Of a DNA stretch of 64,000 nt, positions 1-11,346 are shown in pieces. Numbering within the stretch: position 1 is the first letter of the stretch; every line of letters starts with the position of its first letter. The position numbers and the translations under genes were made by a program. Source of the DNA: Rhipidocladum racemiflorum (Eukaryota > Streptophyta > Magnoliopsida > Poales > Poaceae). The DNA is taken from positions 18,304,501 through 18,368,500 of the forward strand of contig CM070578.1 of the NCBI GenBank assembly GCA_036346355.1, given 5' to 3'. Under the pieces are notes generated by a model. It saw only the letters and a list, made by a program, of their open reading frames with translations, was not told the origin of the DNA and made no database searches.

Positions 1-1130
1 AAAACGCACTAGCTGATGCACTAATAAAGAGGATTAAGTTTATAACCCGACCGCTTTTGCAGAGTTGTAACTTGCCCAACACTTGTTGAGGACACGCAGT
101 CCTGCACGCAGCAGCATTCATCAATTATAGACCATTGGCCTACAACATTCATTCACCTATGCAATTAGTGCAAAGGGTCATCCTGAAGATTTCCCATCTT
201 AGAAATTTTGGTTGTTTGGTATATGTACATATACCACCCCCACAGCGGACTGCAATGAGTCCTCTCCACAAGTTTGGGATATACGCTGGTTATGAGAGTG
301 CATCCATAATCAGGTATTTGGAACCCATGACTGGAGACTTGCATACAGCCCGATTCGCTGATTACATCTTTGACGAGGACCGTTTTCCGTCATTAGGGGG
401 AGAGAATAAACCATTGGATGAAAAATACCGGGAAATAATATGACATTCCACTGGGATCCCCGCGCATGACCCTCACACTAATGAAGCAAATCAAGAAGTA
501 AGATAATTGATTTGCATAATCTAGCAAATGAACTGCCTGATCATTTTTGTGATATGAAGAGCGTGGTTAACTCGCATGTACTAGCAAGAAATGCACCATA
601 GAGGATGGAAATACCAAAGAAAGTAGAAGATATCTCTCATCCTGTTCAGAGGCCTCAAAGAAAAAGAACAGAAAATCTGGCTTCTCAAACCCAAAGTAAC
701 CGGAGACGTCTAGGGAAAACTGGGCAAGAGGACTTACCACAACCAATCACAAAAGTGCCCTAAAGCAAGAAGGGGAGTCAGTTGAGACCTGGCACTAGAA
801 AGAAGCCTGTAGAAAAGGCAATCACAGATCTGAACCTTCTATTGGAAGAAGCCACCAGAAATAATTTGTGTGTACATATTGACGGAGAAAAACTAAAGGA
901 ACTTACTCTTGGAATAGAAAATAGTAGTGAAGAGCAAGTAGAAGTGCATGAAGCACACCATGACGAAATGGCCATAAATTTTGTAATAACAAGAGAATCA
1001 ATGAATAGAGCAACAGCCAATATCGATGCATACTTTACAAAGAAAATTGCCACGATCATTAATCATGATACCGAGCTTGCATCTCTCGCAGAGTGCAAGA
1101 AAAGGCTCGATTGGGAAGAATGGAAGAAGG
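1..1130 (+). pseudogene. copia pol remnant: integrase C-terminal part and linker
   Basis: A frame open at 135-443 holds the end of the integrase core and the following SH3-like region. Motifs seen are LRNFGCLVYVHIP and PLHKFGIYAGYESASIIRYL. The frame at 782-1168 continues into the linker before reverse transcriptase, where WEEWKK is seen at 1110-1129. Both are typical of Ty1/copia polyproteins. Stops and frameshifts between 444 and 781 separate the pieces. The frame running past 1130 is an artefact, because the inserted LTR starts there. Confidence 0.8.
1126..1130. repeat. TSD GAAGG, left copy (right copy 2742-2746)
   Basis: A perfect 5-bp direct duplication immediately outside the TG and CA ends of the solo LTR. 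Five base pairs is the usual length for copia integrases. Confidence 0.9.
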
Positions 1131-1462
1131 TGAAAGTGCATCTAGGCCCCCAAATTGGTTTTGGTTGATTAATGACAAGCGATTAAAGAGACTAATGTCT
1201 TCAATGAGCTTATGAGCAGGTTAAAGATTAAATGTGAGATCATCTACATGCGAAGGATACCCTCAAACAAGATTACGCGAGTAAAACGGCATTACGCTTG
1301 TATTTTCTATGTTTTGTGTCGTAGGAATGCCGTACTATTAAGAGGGATGCATCGTAAATGATCTAGGATAGTATCTATGCTCAGATGAATGTTACTTTAT
1401 TTCTTGTTGAGACCCTAAGTCTCCGCGCATGCACCGGAATGTGTTTCTTTCAAAGTTCAAGT

Positions 1463-1955
1463 CGGACATTCCGATATTACATCGGAAGTTCCGATGTGAC
1501 CGGACATTCCGATGTGCATGCTTGCTTCAGTCCGATGCGTAGTAGATGCATCGGAAGTTCCGATTTTTTCGATCGGAAGTTCCGATTTTTTCGATCGGAA
1601 GTTCCGATACGTTGTAAAGCTTTTGAGGGTGCTCTCTGTAAATATCGGAAGTTCCGATATTTGACATCGGAAGTTCCGATGTATTCAAACCTGAAAAAGG
1701 GAGCTCTCTGGGATTATCGGACATTCCGGCTTATTATATCGGACATTCCGATGTTAAGTCGGAAGTTCCGATGTTTATATCGGACAGTCCGATATGGACT
1801 TAGAAGCATTTTGTCAAGGGCTTTTCTGGGAACATCGGAAGTTCCGATTATGACATCGAAAGTTCCGATGCATCTTTTTCGACAGATGGAGTGCGTTCGA
1901 GTTCTGATCGTTTGCACATATCGGACATTCCGATGTTGACATCGGAAGTTCCGAT
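1463..1955. repeat. Palindromic TCGGAAGTTCCGA / TCGGACATTCCGA array in LTR
   Basis: About 17 copies of a 12-14 bp near-palindrome (core CGGAAGTTCCG, CGGACATTCCG or CGGACAGTCCG) are spread irregularly here, and about four more lie at 2583-2660. They sit in the upstream (U3-like) half of the Sirevirus LTR, before its TATA box. Irregular spacing and lack of unique spacers rule out CRISPR. Short palindromes in Sirevirus LTRs are known; their function is not shown here. Confidence 0.9.
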
Positions 1956-1996
1956 ATGCAGCTGAGTGGGTGTATAACGGCTAGTTTTTGCAAGAA

Positions 1997-2008
1997 TCTA
2001 TAAATACC
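1997..2008 (+). promoter_or_regulatory. LTR TATA box (tctataaatacc)
   Basis: A consensus TATA element downstream of the palindrome array and followed by a CT-rich stretch. This is the expected position for the LTR U3/R boundary. Confidence 0.6.
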
Positions 2009-2741
2009 CCACTCCTCTCTCATTTGAGGGTGATACACTCTATTTGGCAAAACTCTAGAGCACCTTGAGCCCTCTCTAGTCTACTTTTGAGCTCTCCTCT
2101 TTGATCTTAGGGATCATCCAAGGAGTGAGGACTAGAAGTGAGATTTGGAGCTAGAGTAAAAAGCAAGTGTCTTTCATCTCGAGCATTAGAGTGTTCCTCC
2201 AAGATCGATCAAACGTGCATTTGTTTCTCTTGGAGGTTGAAGGACTCCTAGACGGTTAGGGGTCACTCATGAGCTCCCAAGGATTGTGGGACGCCGTGAG
2301 AAGTTTGTGAAGGCCGGCTCCGCCTCCGAAAGGAAAGGAACCAATAGTGGAACCAAGCCTCAAGTGTGACCGAGGTTTAGGAGGAAAGGGTTGGAAAAGA
2401 CCCGGCTCTTTGGAGCCTCCTCAACGGAGACGTAGGATTCCCTCAAGAATCCGAACTCCGGGAACAAATCCGTATCTTTACTTTACTTTACTTAAGCTTG
2501 TTTCCTTATTTAGTTGATATAACGTTCTTAGATTGCATCTCAAGTTCATTACTCTCAGTTATTAATTGTCCGTGTCTAAAGTCGATCGGACATTCCGAAC
2601 TGATATCGGAAATTCCGATTATATCGGAAGTTCCGATCCAATACCGGAAGTTCCGATACTCTTTCCGCTGCGACAAATTTAGGTTAAATTTTAAACTGCC
2701 TATTCACCCCCCCCCCTCTAGGAAACTTTCTCATCTTTTCA

Positions 2742-4327
2742 GAAGGCAATCACCGCAGAGTTAGTCTCTCTGAACAAAAGAGAGGTGTTTGGACCAGTGT
2801 GCCGCACGCTTCCCCATGTAAACCCCGTAGGTCCCAAATGGGTTTTTGTTCGGAAGAGGAATAAAAACAATGAAATTGTAAGGTACAAGGCAAGGCTTGT
2901 TGCTTACGGTTTCACTCAACGTCCTAGGGTTGATTATGAAGAAACCTATTGTACGGTCATGGGTGGAATTACCTTTAGATACTTGATCTCAATGGCAATC
3001 AACTTGAAGTTGAGAATGAAGCTAATGGATGTTGTCACAGCATATTTGTATGGAAACTTGGATTCGGAGATATACATGAAAGTACCGGAAGGTATCCCTA
3101 TCCCGAACCAAGACAGAACAAACAGAAACCTATACAGTGTGAAATTGGAGAAATCATCAGATATGAAGCAAACGATGAAGAATGTGGTACAATCGCTTGA
3201 GTGACTTTCTCTGCAAGAAAGGCTACACGAACAACGAAGATTGTCCATGTGTATTTATACAACGATCCCCGAATGGATTTTGTATAATCTCCGTCTATGT
3301 AGATGACTTGAACATCATTGGAACAGATGAAGAAATTGAAGAAGCATGCTCATACTTAAAATCTGAGTTTGAAATGAAAGACTTGGGTAAAACCAAATTC
3401 TATTTAGGCTTGCAGCTTGAACATGTTCAAGGCGGAATCTTGGTACACCAATCATCCTATACGCAGAAAGTGTTGGAGAGATTTGGTTTTGAGAATGCAT
3501 ACCCCGCAACGACCCCAATGATCGGAAGGTCACTCCAAGCAGACCTAGACCCATACAGGCCTATAGAAGAGGGGGAGGAAGTCCTGGGAGCAGAATTCCC
3601 ATATTTAAGTGCAATTGGAGCGCTCATGTACCTTGTGAATAGCACTAGGCCGAACATTGCGTTCGCCGTGAATTTGCTAGCGTGATACAGTGCATAACCC
3701 ACCAAAAGGCATTAGAAAGAGGTGAAGGTTATCTTCTGTTACCTCCAAGGAAGCAAAGATCTCGGCTTGTTTTACAGAAGAAACAATGAATTAAATTTGG
3801 TTAGCTATGCCGATGCTGGGTACCTATCGAATCCGCATACTGGCAAGTCACAAACCAGGTATGTTTTCCTTTGTGGAGGAACAACAATCTCTTGGAAGTC
3901 GTCTAAGCAGACACTTGTCTCGACGTCGACAAACCACTCAGAAATCATTGCATTGTATGAAGCCTCCCGAGAATGTGCATGGCTTCGAAGAATGGTTCAC
4001 CACATCCAGAAGTCATGTGATTTGAACATGGAACAAACCCCCACTATTATCTATAAAGATAATGCAGCTTGTGTTGCTCAAGTGCAAATAGGATATGTGA
4101 AAAGTAACCACACGAAGCATATCAATCCCAAGTTCTTTTATGCTCATGAAATGCATAAGATGAACGGGGTCAAGATACTGCATACTAAGTCGTGTGAAAA
4201 TCTCAAAGATTTATTCACTAAGTCACTCCCAACATCTTCCTTTGAAAGATGGGTTAGAGGAATCGAGATGATAAGACTTAGAGAAGTGCAGATTTCAGAG
4301 GGAGAATTTTCACGTACTCCTACATAA
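2742..4327 (+). pseudogene. copia pol remnant: reverse transcriptase and RNase H
   Basis: The reverse transcriptase starts at 2785 (GPKWVFVRKRNKNNEIVRYK, KARLVAYGFTQR) and continues at 3182-3685 with the catalytic YVDD box near 3294 (ISVYVDDLNIIG). RNase H follows at 3722-4327 (LVSYADAGYLSN, STSTNHSEIIALYEASRE, HTKHI). Frame changes near 3190 and 3685-3722 and the replacement of the usual FCKKG-type context show it is a pseudogene. Reverse transcriptase would copy element RNA and RNase H would remove the template. Confidence 0.85.
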
Positions 4328-4574
4328 ATCTCAAACATGAAGTATGAGTACCCAACGTAAATCTAGAAGATTAACATTGAAGTTTGGATGGATTATACTC
4401 TTTTCCTTAGTAAGTTTTTCATTGAAGTTTTCTTACATAAGGTTTTTGATGAGGCAATCCGTGCAACACAACAAGCGTACGCTATGTACTCTTTCTCCAA
4501 GTATTTTTCCCATTGGGTTTTTCTGGAGTTTTGATAAGGTATATACATCTCGCGGTGAAGAGTCTAAGGGGGAG

Positions 4575-4794
4575 CGTTAGGAAACTCGACCCATCGTGGC
4601 CCATGTGGACTCTCCCGAAACCCTAGCTGTATGTTATAAATAGGAGGCAGGGGGTCACCCCATTGTACACGTGCAATCAGAATAATAAAGCAGAGCAGTT
4701 CCTCCTCATATTGTGTCTCTCTCCCTCTCTCTCTGTTCTACAGTTTAGATCTATTAGGCAATCCTGAACTATTCGATAGCGAGTTTGTCTAACA
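4575..4794 (+). repeat. 3' LTR of the copia element
   Basis: A 220-bp segment directly after the PPT, starting cgttaggaaac (expected TGTTAG, first base mutated) and ending gtctaaca. The short inverted ends TGTTAG/CTAACA fit copia LTRs. A TATA-like ataaatagg lies at about 4637 and an aataaa-like signal near 4682. The partner 5' LTR is not in the window. Confidence 0.75.
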
Positions 4795-5443
4795 TAGGGA
4801 TCCACCTTTTGTTATCTACTTCTGTATTCACCTCTACTTCTGTAACGAACTCTGTACTAAGTATTTGGCCTGTCCGGTCTATACTGTAAGACAAATGTCC
4901 GTATGGACTATTTATGTAATGTGTAATATTAAGCTTTGTATGATCTTTTGTGATGTATCATGTATGTATATGATGATTCAACAATGCATCTATATGCGCT
5001 GTCTACTAATCCAGAAAATAGCACCGTGGGATATGGAGAGGATCCGGTCCCGACACAAAATACGACCGAAGAAAACCAACAGATCAATCACGATCCATCG
5101 AGGACTGCAGAGGTATATGACAGGTGTTCACCTAACTAATTTGTTTCTGAAAAGCGATGGGTACTTATTAGTTATTATACATCTTGCCAAAGTGCAAGTG
5201 ATATTAAGTTATTAACAATGAAATGCGAAATTGATCAATAGTAAACTGGTTTGAATAAACATTCTAATGCACGTAATTATCCAGCGTGTTCTGAAGAAAT
5301 ATATATGTAGTGTCGATGCAGCAGAACTAGAGTACGGTGAGCATGAGCTTATCCTCCCAAATTTTCAGTTCAAAGATGATCTGCACTAAATTAACGCGCG
5401 CATGCGCAGTGGTAGTAGTAATATATATACAAGATACGTCGCT
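4795..5443. other. Intergenic, no gene recognised
   Basis: AT-rich sequence with short ORFs only. A stretch from 5011 reads open for about 43 codons (PENSTVGYGEDPVP...) and could be a decayed coding fragment, but I cannot assign it. Confidence 0.4.
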
Positions 5444-5668
5444 TTGGTCATAAATAGTTATCGTTCTAAATAAGTACAATCAAACTTTCAAAACTTTGGC
5501 TGTTAATATCTTTTTAGATATTTAAATTAGATACATAAAAATTATATATGTAGATTTGTCTCGAGAAGTACCTTCATAATGTTATAATTATATCGGAATT
5601 TATAAATATATTATAATAAATATTAGTGATCAAATGTTCAAAACGATGACTATTTGTGTTCGGAGGGA
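5444..5668. mobile_element. Degenerate Stowaway-like MITE
   Basis: The body (actttcaaaactttggctg, tagatttgtctcgagaagta, ttataaatatattataataa) matches the MITE at 21209-21468 almost throughout. The right end cggagggatta keeps the Stowaway terminus. The left terminus is eroded, so that boundary is approximate. Confidence 0.7.
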
Positions 5669-7449
5669 TTACATGTTTTTCTGGGAGGAAAGCGAACTTT
5701 ATTCATCCACGAACAATGCTAGCTATTCTTTGAAGTGCAGAAATTATAAAAACCCACGCACACCGACGGTACGCGGATTCTACTTTTGGGCCGTACATGT
5801 GAAGGCCTGCAAAATTGTGCAAGGCCCGTCTAGAATTCAGGCCCAGCCCAGCCCGAACCCTCCACCTCCTCCTTTGCCATCTAGCTCCCTCTGCTCTTTA
5901 GACAGCAGAATATCTTCCATGGAAAATCGAAAAGTATTCCGCTGTTCCTCCAAAAATAAATGGAAATGGAAAAGTATAAGCTGCTGATTAACCCAACCTG
6001 TAGGGCCTAAATGTAGGCAGCACAATAAACTACCAGAAAAGCAAAAGTCTTCCTCCTCAGCTGCATGCAGGGCTGGTCGATCTCGACCTCCAATCTACCA
6101 GCAGTGACGAACAGTAGGACTAACAGCAAGAAATTTCAGAAAACTTGAGCGATGACAAGAAACGGGGGTCGCTGTTGAAAACGAGGTGATACTATGATTG
6201 GGGAGAGAAGAACAAAAGTGGAGCGGTTAAATCAGAGTTTTGACCGGCCGGTCCTTTTACCTGGCATGGATCGATCGATCGGACGGACTGATGGATGGAT
6301 CGAGACCTTTACCTGACCTGACGCAACTTTACCGGGATATATGACAAGTCGTCGTCTACTACTACTACTACTCTACTCTGCTTTGCACCGGCCGGCTCGG
6401 CTCTTGTCAAAATGCAAAAGCAGGGTCTTGGCAACAGTGCCTGCTACTGTAACTCTGGTGGTTAGTTACTGTACATCCCGAGGACCATGCATCGCCAAGC
6501 TAGCGGCCGTATTTCAGATGGTACTGCTGCATGCTACTAGGTTGACTATTGTTAACCTGCAGCGTCTCCAAGTCAATTTCATCGATTCTCATCGGCAGAG
6601 AGTCTCGAATACATGATCCTCGATTGACCATCAAGCTAATCAAATACATGAGCCGATCTGCGTGATCACGGAGCTAGAGCACAAACCATATCCTCGAACG
6701 AGGGATACGTACGTAACCCTCTAAAACTCACAGCACGTCCTCTCTTTGCGTGGGCACACGATAAATGGCAGAGTCCTTTAACTAGTTGATTCGAATTCCG
6801 CGTGTTGCGGCGGATGAACCACGAATTTAAATAGAGAGAGGATAAATTTCTTTAAAAAGGAGAAAACCAAAATATTGTAACCTAACGTTTACTGAGACAT
6901 GGGAAGTTTTTTTTCAAATTTTTTTAAGAAATAAATTAAGACACTATCGAAACTACAGTATTCGGTGCCATGCGGCAGGGACGGCATACCAAGCCGTACC
7001 TCTTCAAGAATAGAGAGTTTATATAGATTAGACCGTTAGACATGCGTACATATACTCCTCCAGTGGCATAGCCAGCTGGCCTCGAACCATCCGGACTGTA
7101 GGCCGAGGCCTGAGATCAAAAGGTCATGGTCTGGATCCAATGAACCCGCTGTTCTCTGGCCATAGCCCGGTGAATCAGTTGACTTGGTCCGAGGTCTAGC
7201 CATGGGTTGGCTCCGTCGACTTTGTACTCCTCCGTTTGTAATATAAATACGCACGTATCAACGAGACACTAAATCCAAAACAATAATGATATTAGATTAC
7301 GATGCACCTATTAAATACTATACTGCAACTACTTATCTATTTTTCAGCATTAAAGAAAAGAGTATTCGATGAAAATATTGCAATGGATCTGAAAAAACTT
7401 ATATTTGAGGATAATGCTTTTAAAAAATAGTGTACATGCGTGTAAGTAT
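5669..7449. other. Intergenic, no gene recognised
   Basis: No supported coding sequence. ORFs at 5634-5987 and 6341-6616 lack domain signals or codon bias. Around 5820-5860 there are ggcccagccca motifs, like site-II promoter elements, but with no gene following. Confidence 0.4.
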
Positions 7450-7451
7450 TA

Positions 7452-7692
7452 CTCCCTCCGTTTCTTTTTATAAGGCGTATTTGGTTTCGTTAGGACAAGG
7501 CTTTGACCAACAATTACTCTATTAGCATATAATTTTTATGACACAAAATTGATATTAGCAGATTTGTATTCAAAAGTACTTATATATAATTATGATTTTG
7601 TATTGCATAAATGATATATTAATGAAGTAATCGTTGGTCAAAGTCTTGTCCTAACGAAACCAAATACGCCTTATAAAAAGAAACGGAGGGAG
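7452..7692. mobile_element. Stowaway MITE (241 bp)
   Basis: Bounded by TA (7450-7451, 7693-7694). Its perfect terminal inverted repeats begin CTCCCTCCGTTTC and extend through cttataaaaagaaacggagg and ggtttcgttaggacaaggc, over 50 bp. Length, TIR and TA target are diagnostic of Stowaway (Tc1/mariner-derived) MITEs. It could fold into a long hairpin. Confidence 0.93.
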
Positions 7693-7694
7693 TA

Positions 7695-8608
7695 ATGTGC
7701 ATGTAAGTAGGGTCGATAAACCACATGCTCCATATATATCGGTCTATCGATGGATCCATCCGTGCCATTAATTCCCATGTGGTCCTGTGCTAGCTGATCG
7801 ATACCGCATAGTAGCTAGCCAGATATATAGCTTTCAGGTGGGAATGTATGATTAGGATGGGCATGCATGTAGTATGCAAATAGCTAGCCAAATATGCAAT
7901 GCAATCTGCAGCGTCGATTCATCGATCGATAAATCAGTGTGTATATACACACACATACATGGACGTCGTAATGGGGGTATCATGGTGCCCACCATCATGA
8001 TTTTAAATACACGAATTCAAATCAAATTTAGGTATATTTTTTTGAAATTTTTAGTTTTATGATATATACTCATCTATAACAATTCAAATGAAACCCATAT
8101 CTTAAAAAAAAACTCGAATTCAAAGATTTGAATGAATTTAGATTACATGCTTTGCTGATTTATATATATATATTCAGCAGATACCTACAATCAAACTATC
8201 ATTAAAAAAAAGAAACTCTAATTCAAATTTCAGTTCAAACTTGTTTGAACTAGTTAGTAAACTGGCTAATCTCAACATCCTAAAATTTTCAAAAAAAATT
8301 AGAATGCAAATAAATAGAAAAAATACCCGTTTTAGATCTTAGTACCCAAGCACCATCGTGTCCAGGGAAAATACCCGTTCTAATATATATATTTATATTG
8401 CACCTAATCAATCAATTGATTGATTAACACTGATCTTGCCTAGCTTACGCGCATTAATGCAACAACGATCGAAATATCGACGGATCATCATTAGCTAATG
8501 TATTGGAGTAGTGGTCCGGTAGACAGGGCGACGTGCAGGAGATCGGAGGAGAAACGAATTAATGATTAGTCGACGTGACCCTTATCCAAAAACAAATGAA
8601 GAAAAATA

Positions 8609-8612
<4 letters not shown>
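7695..8612. other. Intergenic, AT-rich, no gene recognised
   Basis: Low-complexity AT-rich DNA without a supported ORF. It includes a run of TA dinucleotides leading into the (TA)n tract at 8613. Confidence 0.5.

Positions 8613-8684
<72 letters not shown>
8613..8684. repeat. (TA)n microsatellite, left of Micron-like pair
   Basis: About 36 uninterrupted TA units directly abut the first Micron-like element. Related tracts lie at 9057-9122 and 9500-9566. Confidence 0.95.
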
Positions 8685-8688
<4 letters not shown>

Positions 8689-9054
8689 ATGGTTCCATAT
8701 TTTGGGAGTAATGCATCCCACTCTCAAAATATCGCATAAATGATATTGTTATACTTCTTTATCTATTTGAGTATACTCTAATACTAATTATAAGATACTC
8801 CAAAGTGAATTCCACGAAAATTTCATCAAAATCCACCATTTATAGCATAATTTGTTTATATACTCTTTTTACACATGAAAAACGGTATATAACAAAAAAT
8901 AAATGGCTCCCATGAATTTTTTTCATTCATACCGTATTGTAGTATCTTAGAATTATTATTGGAGTATACTGAAAGTGATAAAGGAGTATAACACATTCGT
9001 TTAAGTGGTATACTGGGGGTGGGAGTAATGCATTCTAAGAGTACAAAAAGGTTT

Positions 9055-9056
<2 letters not shown>
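8685..9056. mobile_element. Micron-like element copy 1
   Basis: A 372-bp non-coding unit between (TA)n tracts. Its ends (gaaaatggttcc... and ...aaaaggtttcc) are imperfect inverted repeats of about 30 bp. It is about 90% similar by eye to the unit at 9123-9499. Rice Micron elements are known to sit in (TA)n microsatellites with this arrangement. The minus-strand ORF at 8856-9167 is only the TA repeat read as Tyr-Ile and is not a gene. Confidence 0.8.

Positions 9057-9122
<66 letters not shown>
9057..9122. repeat. (TA)n tract shared between the two Micron-like units
   Basis: About 33 TA units form the junction between the two copies. Confidence 0.95.
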
Positions 9123-9124
<2 letters not shown>

Positions 9125-9496
9125 AAAATGGTTGCATACTCTTGGGAGTATGTATTCCCACTCTCAATATACTGCATAAATGATGTTATTATACTTCTTT
9201 ATCCTTTTGAGTATACTCTAATACTAATTATAAGATACTCCAAAGTGAGTTTCACGAAAAATTTCATCAAAACCCACACTTTATAGCATAGTTTGTTTAT
9301 ATACTCTTTTTATACATGAAAAACGGTATATAGCAAGAAATAAATGGGTCTGATGAATTTTTTTTCAACAACGTCGCATTGTAGTATCTTAGAATTATTA
9401 TTGTAGTATACTGAAAGTGATAAAAGAGTATAACACATTCGTTTAAGTGGTATACTTGGGGTGGGAGTAATGCATTCCCAAGAGTATGTAAAAGGT

Positions 9497-9499
<3 letters not shown>
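9123..9499. mobile_element. Micron-like element copy 2
   Basis: A 377-bp unit in the same orientation as copy 1. Terminal inverted repeats are clear: ggaaaatggttgcatactcttgggag at the left against the complement of cccaagagtatgtaaaaggtttc at the right. It is followed by the (TA)n tract at 9500-9566. Confidence 0.82.

Positions 9500-9566
<67 letters not shown>
9500..9566. repeat. (TA)n tract, right of Micron-like pair
   Basis: About 33 TA units abutting copy 2. Confidence 0.95.
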
Positions 9567-9572
<6 letters not shown>

Positions 9573-11341
9573 GGAGTGGTCGACGTCGACCTCTCTTTAA
9601 TCTGTTTAATTTAATTTCTCCTCCTTTAATTTGCTAAAACTTTACCCGGGGCCGGGAGCACGAGTGGGTTTGATTTCTCTCCCTACAACCATTGATTGTT
9701 TGAAACTCCCCCTTGCCGTCTGCTTTCGTGAGTTTTTTTATAACGTGATAGGTGGTCTTGCAGTTCGATTCCAATCACCTCATCACCAATCCCACGAAAA
9801 CATGCATGCGACAAGGGGTTTTTTTTTTCAAACAACCACGTATCAGTTTGCCTTAATTAGTTGATATCAGGCAGCAATAAGTCTGATGCATATATATACA
9901 CACACTCCCCACATCAATAATTATATAGATAACTAGAATGTGCTTGCTGCAGGTTTATATATCGATCCTGGAATATTTAACTTAGCTATGTAACTAAACT
10001 CATAGACAAACCATGTGAGGTAACCAGCTGGGCGTGCAGATCGAAAAGGCCCGGAGGTACTAGCTGGTGCATGCAAGAAAAAAAGAAAAAGAAAAGCGGA
10101 ACCACTTTATGAGAAACAAAGGGGGAACGAAAGTATTAAAGTGTAATGCAATTATTATAGATTGAGAGACAGAGGGAGAGAGCGCGCGCGCGCGCCTGCG
10201 TGCTTGCTAGGATGGTTGTTACGGGGCCATGCATGCATGCATGCATGCCAATATCTGGTTTTGATTTTTCTCATATATTTTCTCTCTAGGTACCCGCAGG
10301 ATGGTGACCTGCATGGCCTCTGGTCTAGGCCAGGAGGAACACACGATGCAATGGCAAGCACCAACTTGCGTGGCTTTGGGATCCAACGCTTTATCTTCTT
10401 TAGACCAAGATGTGAGCCCAAAAGTCGCAAACCTAGCTAACCATGCAAGCTAGCTAGCTAGCTCCGCCTTTATTTTTTTTGTTTGTCATGGTTGATTTGA
10501 ACACAATTCGACACGGTGCGCAGTAAGATCGAAACGCAGGATCGAGTATACAATTAAACTAGTGCCATAAGCTAAAAGAAGACAAACATCCTTTCGTTTC
10601 AGGGCCTTTCGGTCTTGACATGCATGCACACGCATGGGCCCTACGTACGTACGTACGTACGTACTCGCCCATCTTTCCGTGTGTTGCATGTGTATCTTCA
10701 CCCAAGTAGTATAGAGTGCATGCATGGATCCTGCGTTTAATTGTACTAGTGTACTACGATATTTACTCAAATAGTGCAGTGTCACTGTCAGGATCTAGAT
10801 TATCCTCGACAGCTGAAAACCGTCAGGATGCACGGTGCCCCGTCAGGGATTACCCGTCAAGTGTAGTATGGATTATGGTACCGTGTATATAAGTGCATGG
10901 AAGACACAAAATTGAGCTTCAAAGAAACAATTGCATTATATATAGTGCTTGGCAGTGTGTGTGTGTGTGAGAGAGAGAGAGATCCTATATACTCTGAAAT
11001 TGTAAAATCCAGTGAAGTTGATGGGCTATACTATGCGTATAGTGTGTACATTCCTTACGTAGAAAAGAAAACAAAAACAGTTTGCAACTTAATTTAGAAT
11101 TGAATTAGCTAGCTGGCCAATCATATATCACCTGTGTCTACATGTCGATATATATATCTCCTTGATTAATTAAGTGTAAGTACGTCATGGTTATTGTGTA
11201 GGCATCGACGTTCGGCAATCAGCTAGCGCCAAGCGAATGAATTATGATACGTTGTAAAGTATGTACGTGGCAAACGGGTGTATCTTTCATGTGGTATGAG
11301 TGTTTGTTTAACGAGGGCAGTGGTTGCCGGTTCTTCGCATA
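9567..11341. other. Intergenic with simple repeats, no gene recognised
   Basis: Contains short simple repeats: (GC)n near 10182, (ATGC)n near 10230, (CTAG)n near 10450, (ACGT)n near 10645 and (GT)n(GA)n at 10956-10982. ORFs at 10155-10785 are built on these and on both strands at once, and show no domain. Confidence 0.5.
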
Positions 11342-11346
11342 TAGCC
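11342..11346. repeat. TSD TAGCC, left copy (right copy 13595-13599)
   Basis: Perfect 5-bp direct duplication immediately outside the LTR ends. Confidence 0.88.

Larger units (their letters stand above)
1131..2741 (+). mobile_element. Solo LTR, Sirevirus-type copia, inserted in copia pol
   Basis: The 1611-bp unit starts TGAAAGTGCATCTAG and ends CATCTTTTCA, so it has TG...CA ends. It is flanked by the perfect 5-bp duplication GAAGG (1126-1130 and 2742-2746). The start, followed by ttggttttggttgattaatgacaa, and the tail tattcacccccccc-ctctagg are characteristic of Sirevirus LTRs. No PBS, PPT or coding sequence lies inside, so this is a solo LTR left by LTR-LTR recombination. Removing it and one TSD copy puts the two pol halves back in one frame, which confirms the ends. 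The long ORFs at 1385-1939 and nearby are fortuitous. Confidence 0.92.
1..4794 (+). mobile_element. Decayed Ty1/copia LTR retrotransposon, 5' part outside window
   Basis: Coding pieces follow the copia order integrase, reverse transcriptase, RNase H on the plus strand. They end in a polypurine tract (aagggggag, 4566-4574) and a short 3' LTR. The 5' LTR, gag and protease lie left of the window. The pol reading frame is broken by several stops and frameshifts and by a solo LTR of a different family at 1131-2741, so the copy cannot be active. No TSD can be assigned because the left end is absent. Confidence 0.9.

Noticed and set aside
1463..1955. Regularly recurring palindromes resembling a CRISPR array
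   Set aside because: Spacing is irregular, there are no constant-length unique spacers, and the copies lie inside a plant LTR with clear ends and TSD.
8856..9167. 103-codon ORF with a long Ile-Tyr run
   Set aside because: It is the (TA)n tract translated, extended into Micron-like sequence.
9750..9790. gcagttcgattccaatcacc looked like a tRNA T-arm and 3' end
   Set aside because: The T-stem does not pair and no acceptor, D or anticodon arms fit upstream.
10155..10440. Mirror ORFs of 91 and 92 codons on opposite strands
   Set aside because: They are built on (GC)n and (ATGC)n simple repeats; no conserved domain.
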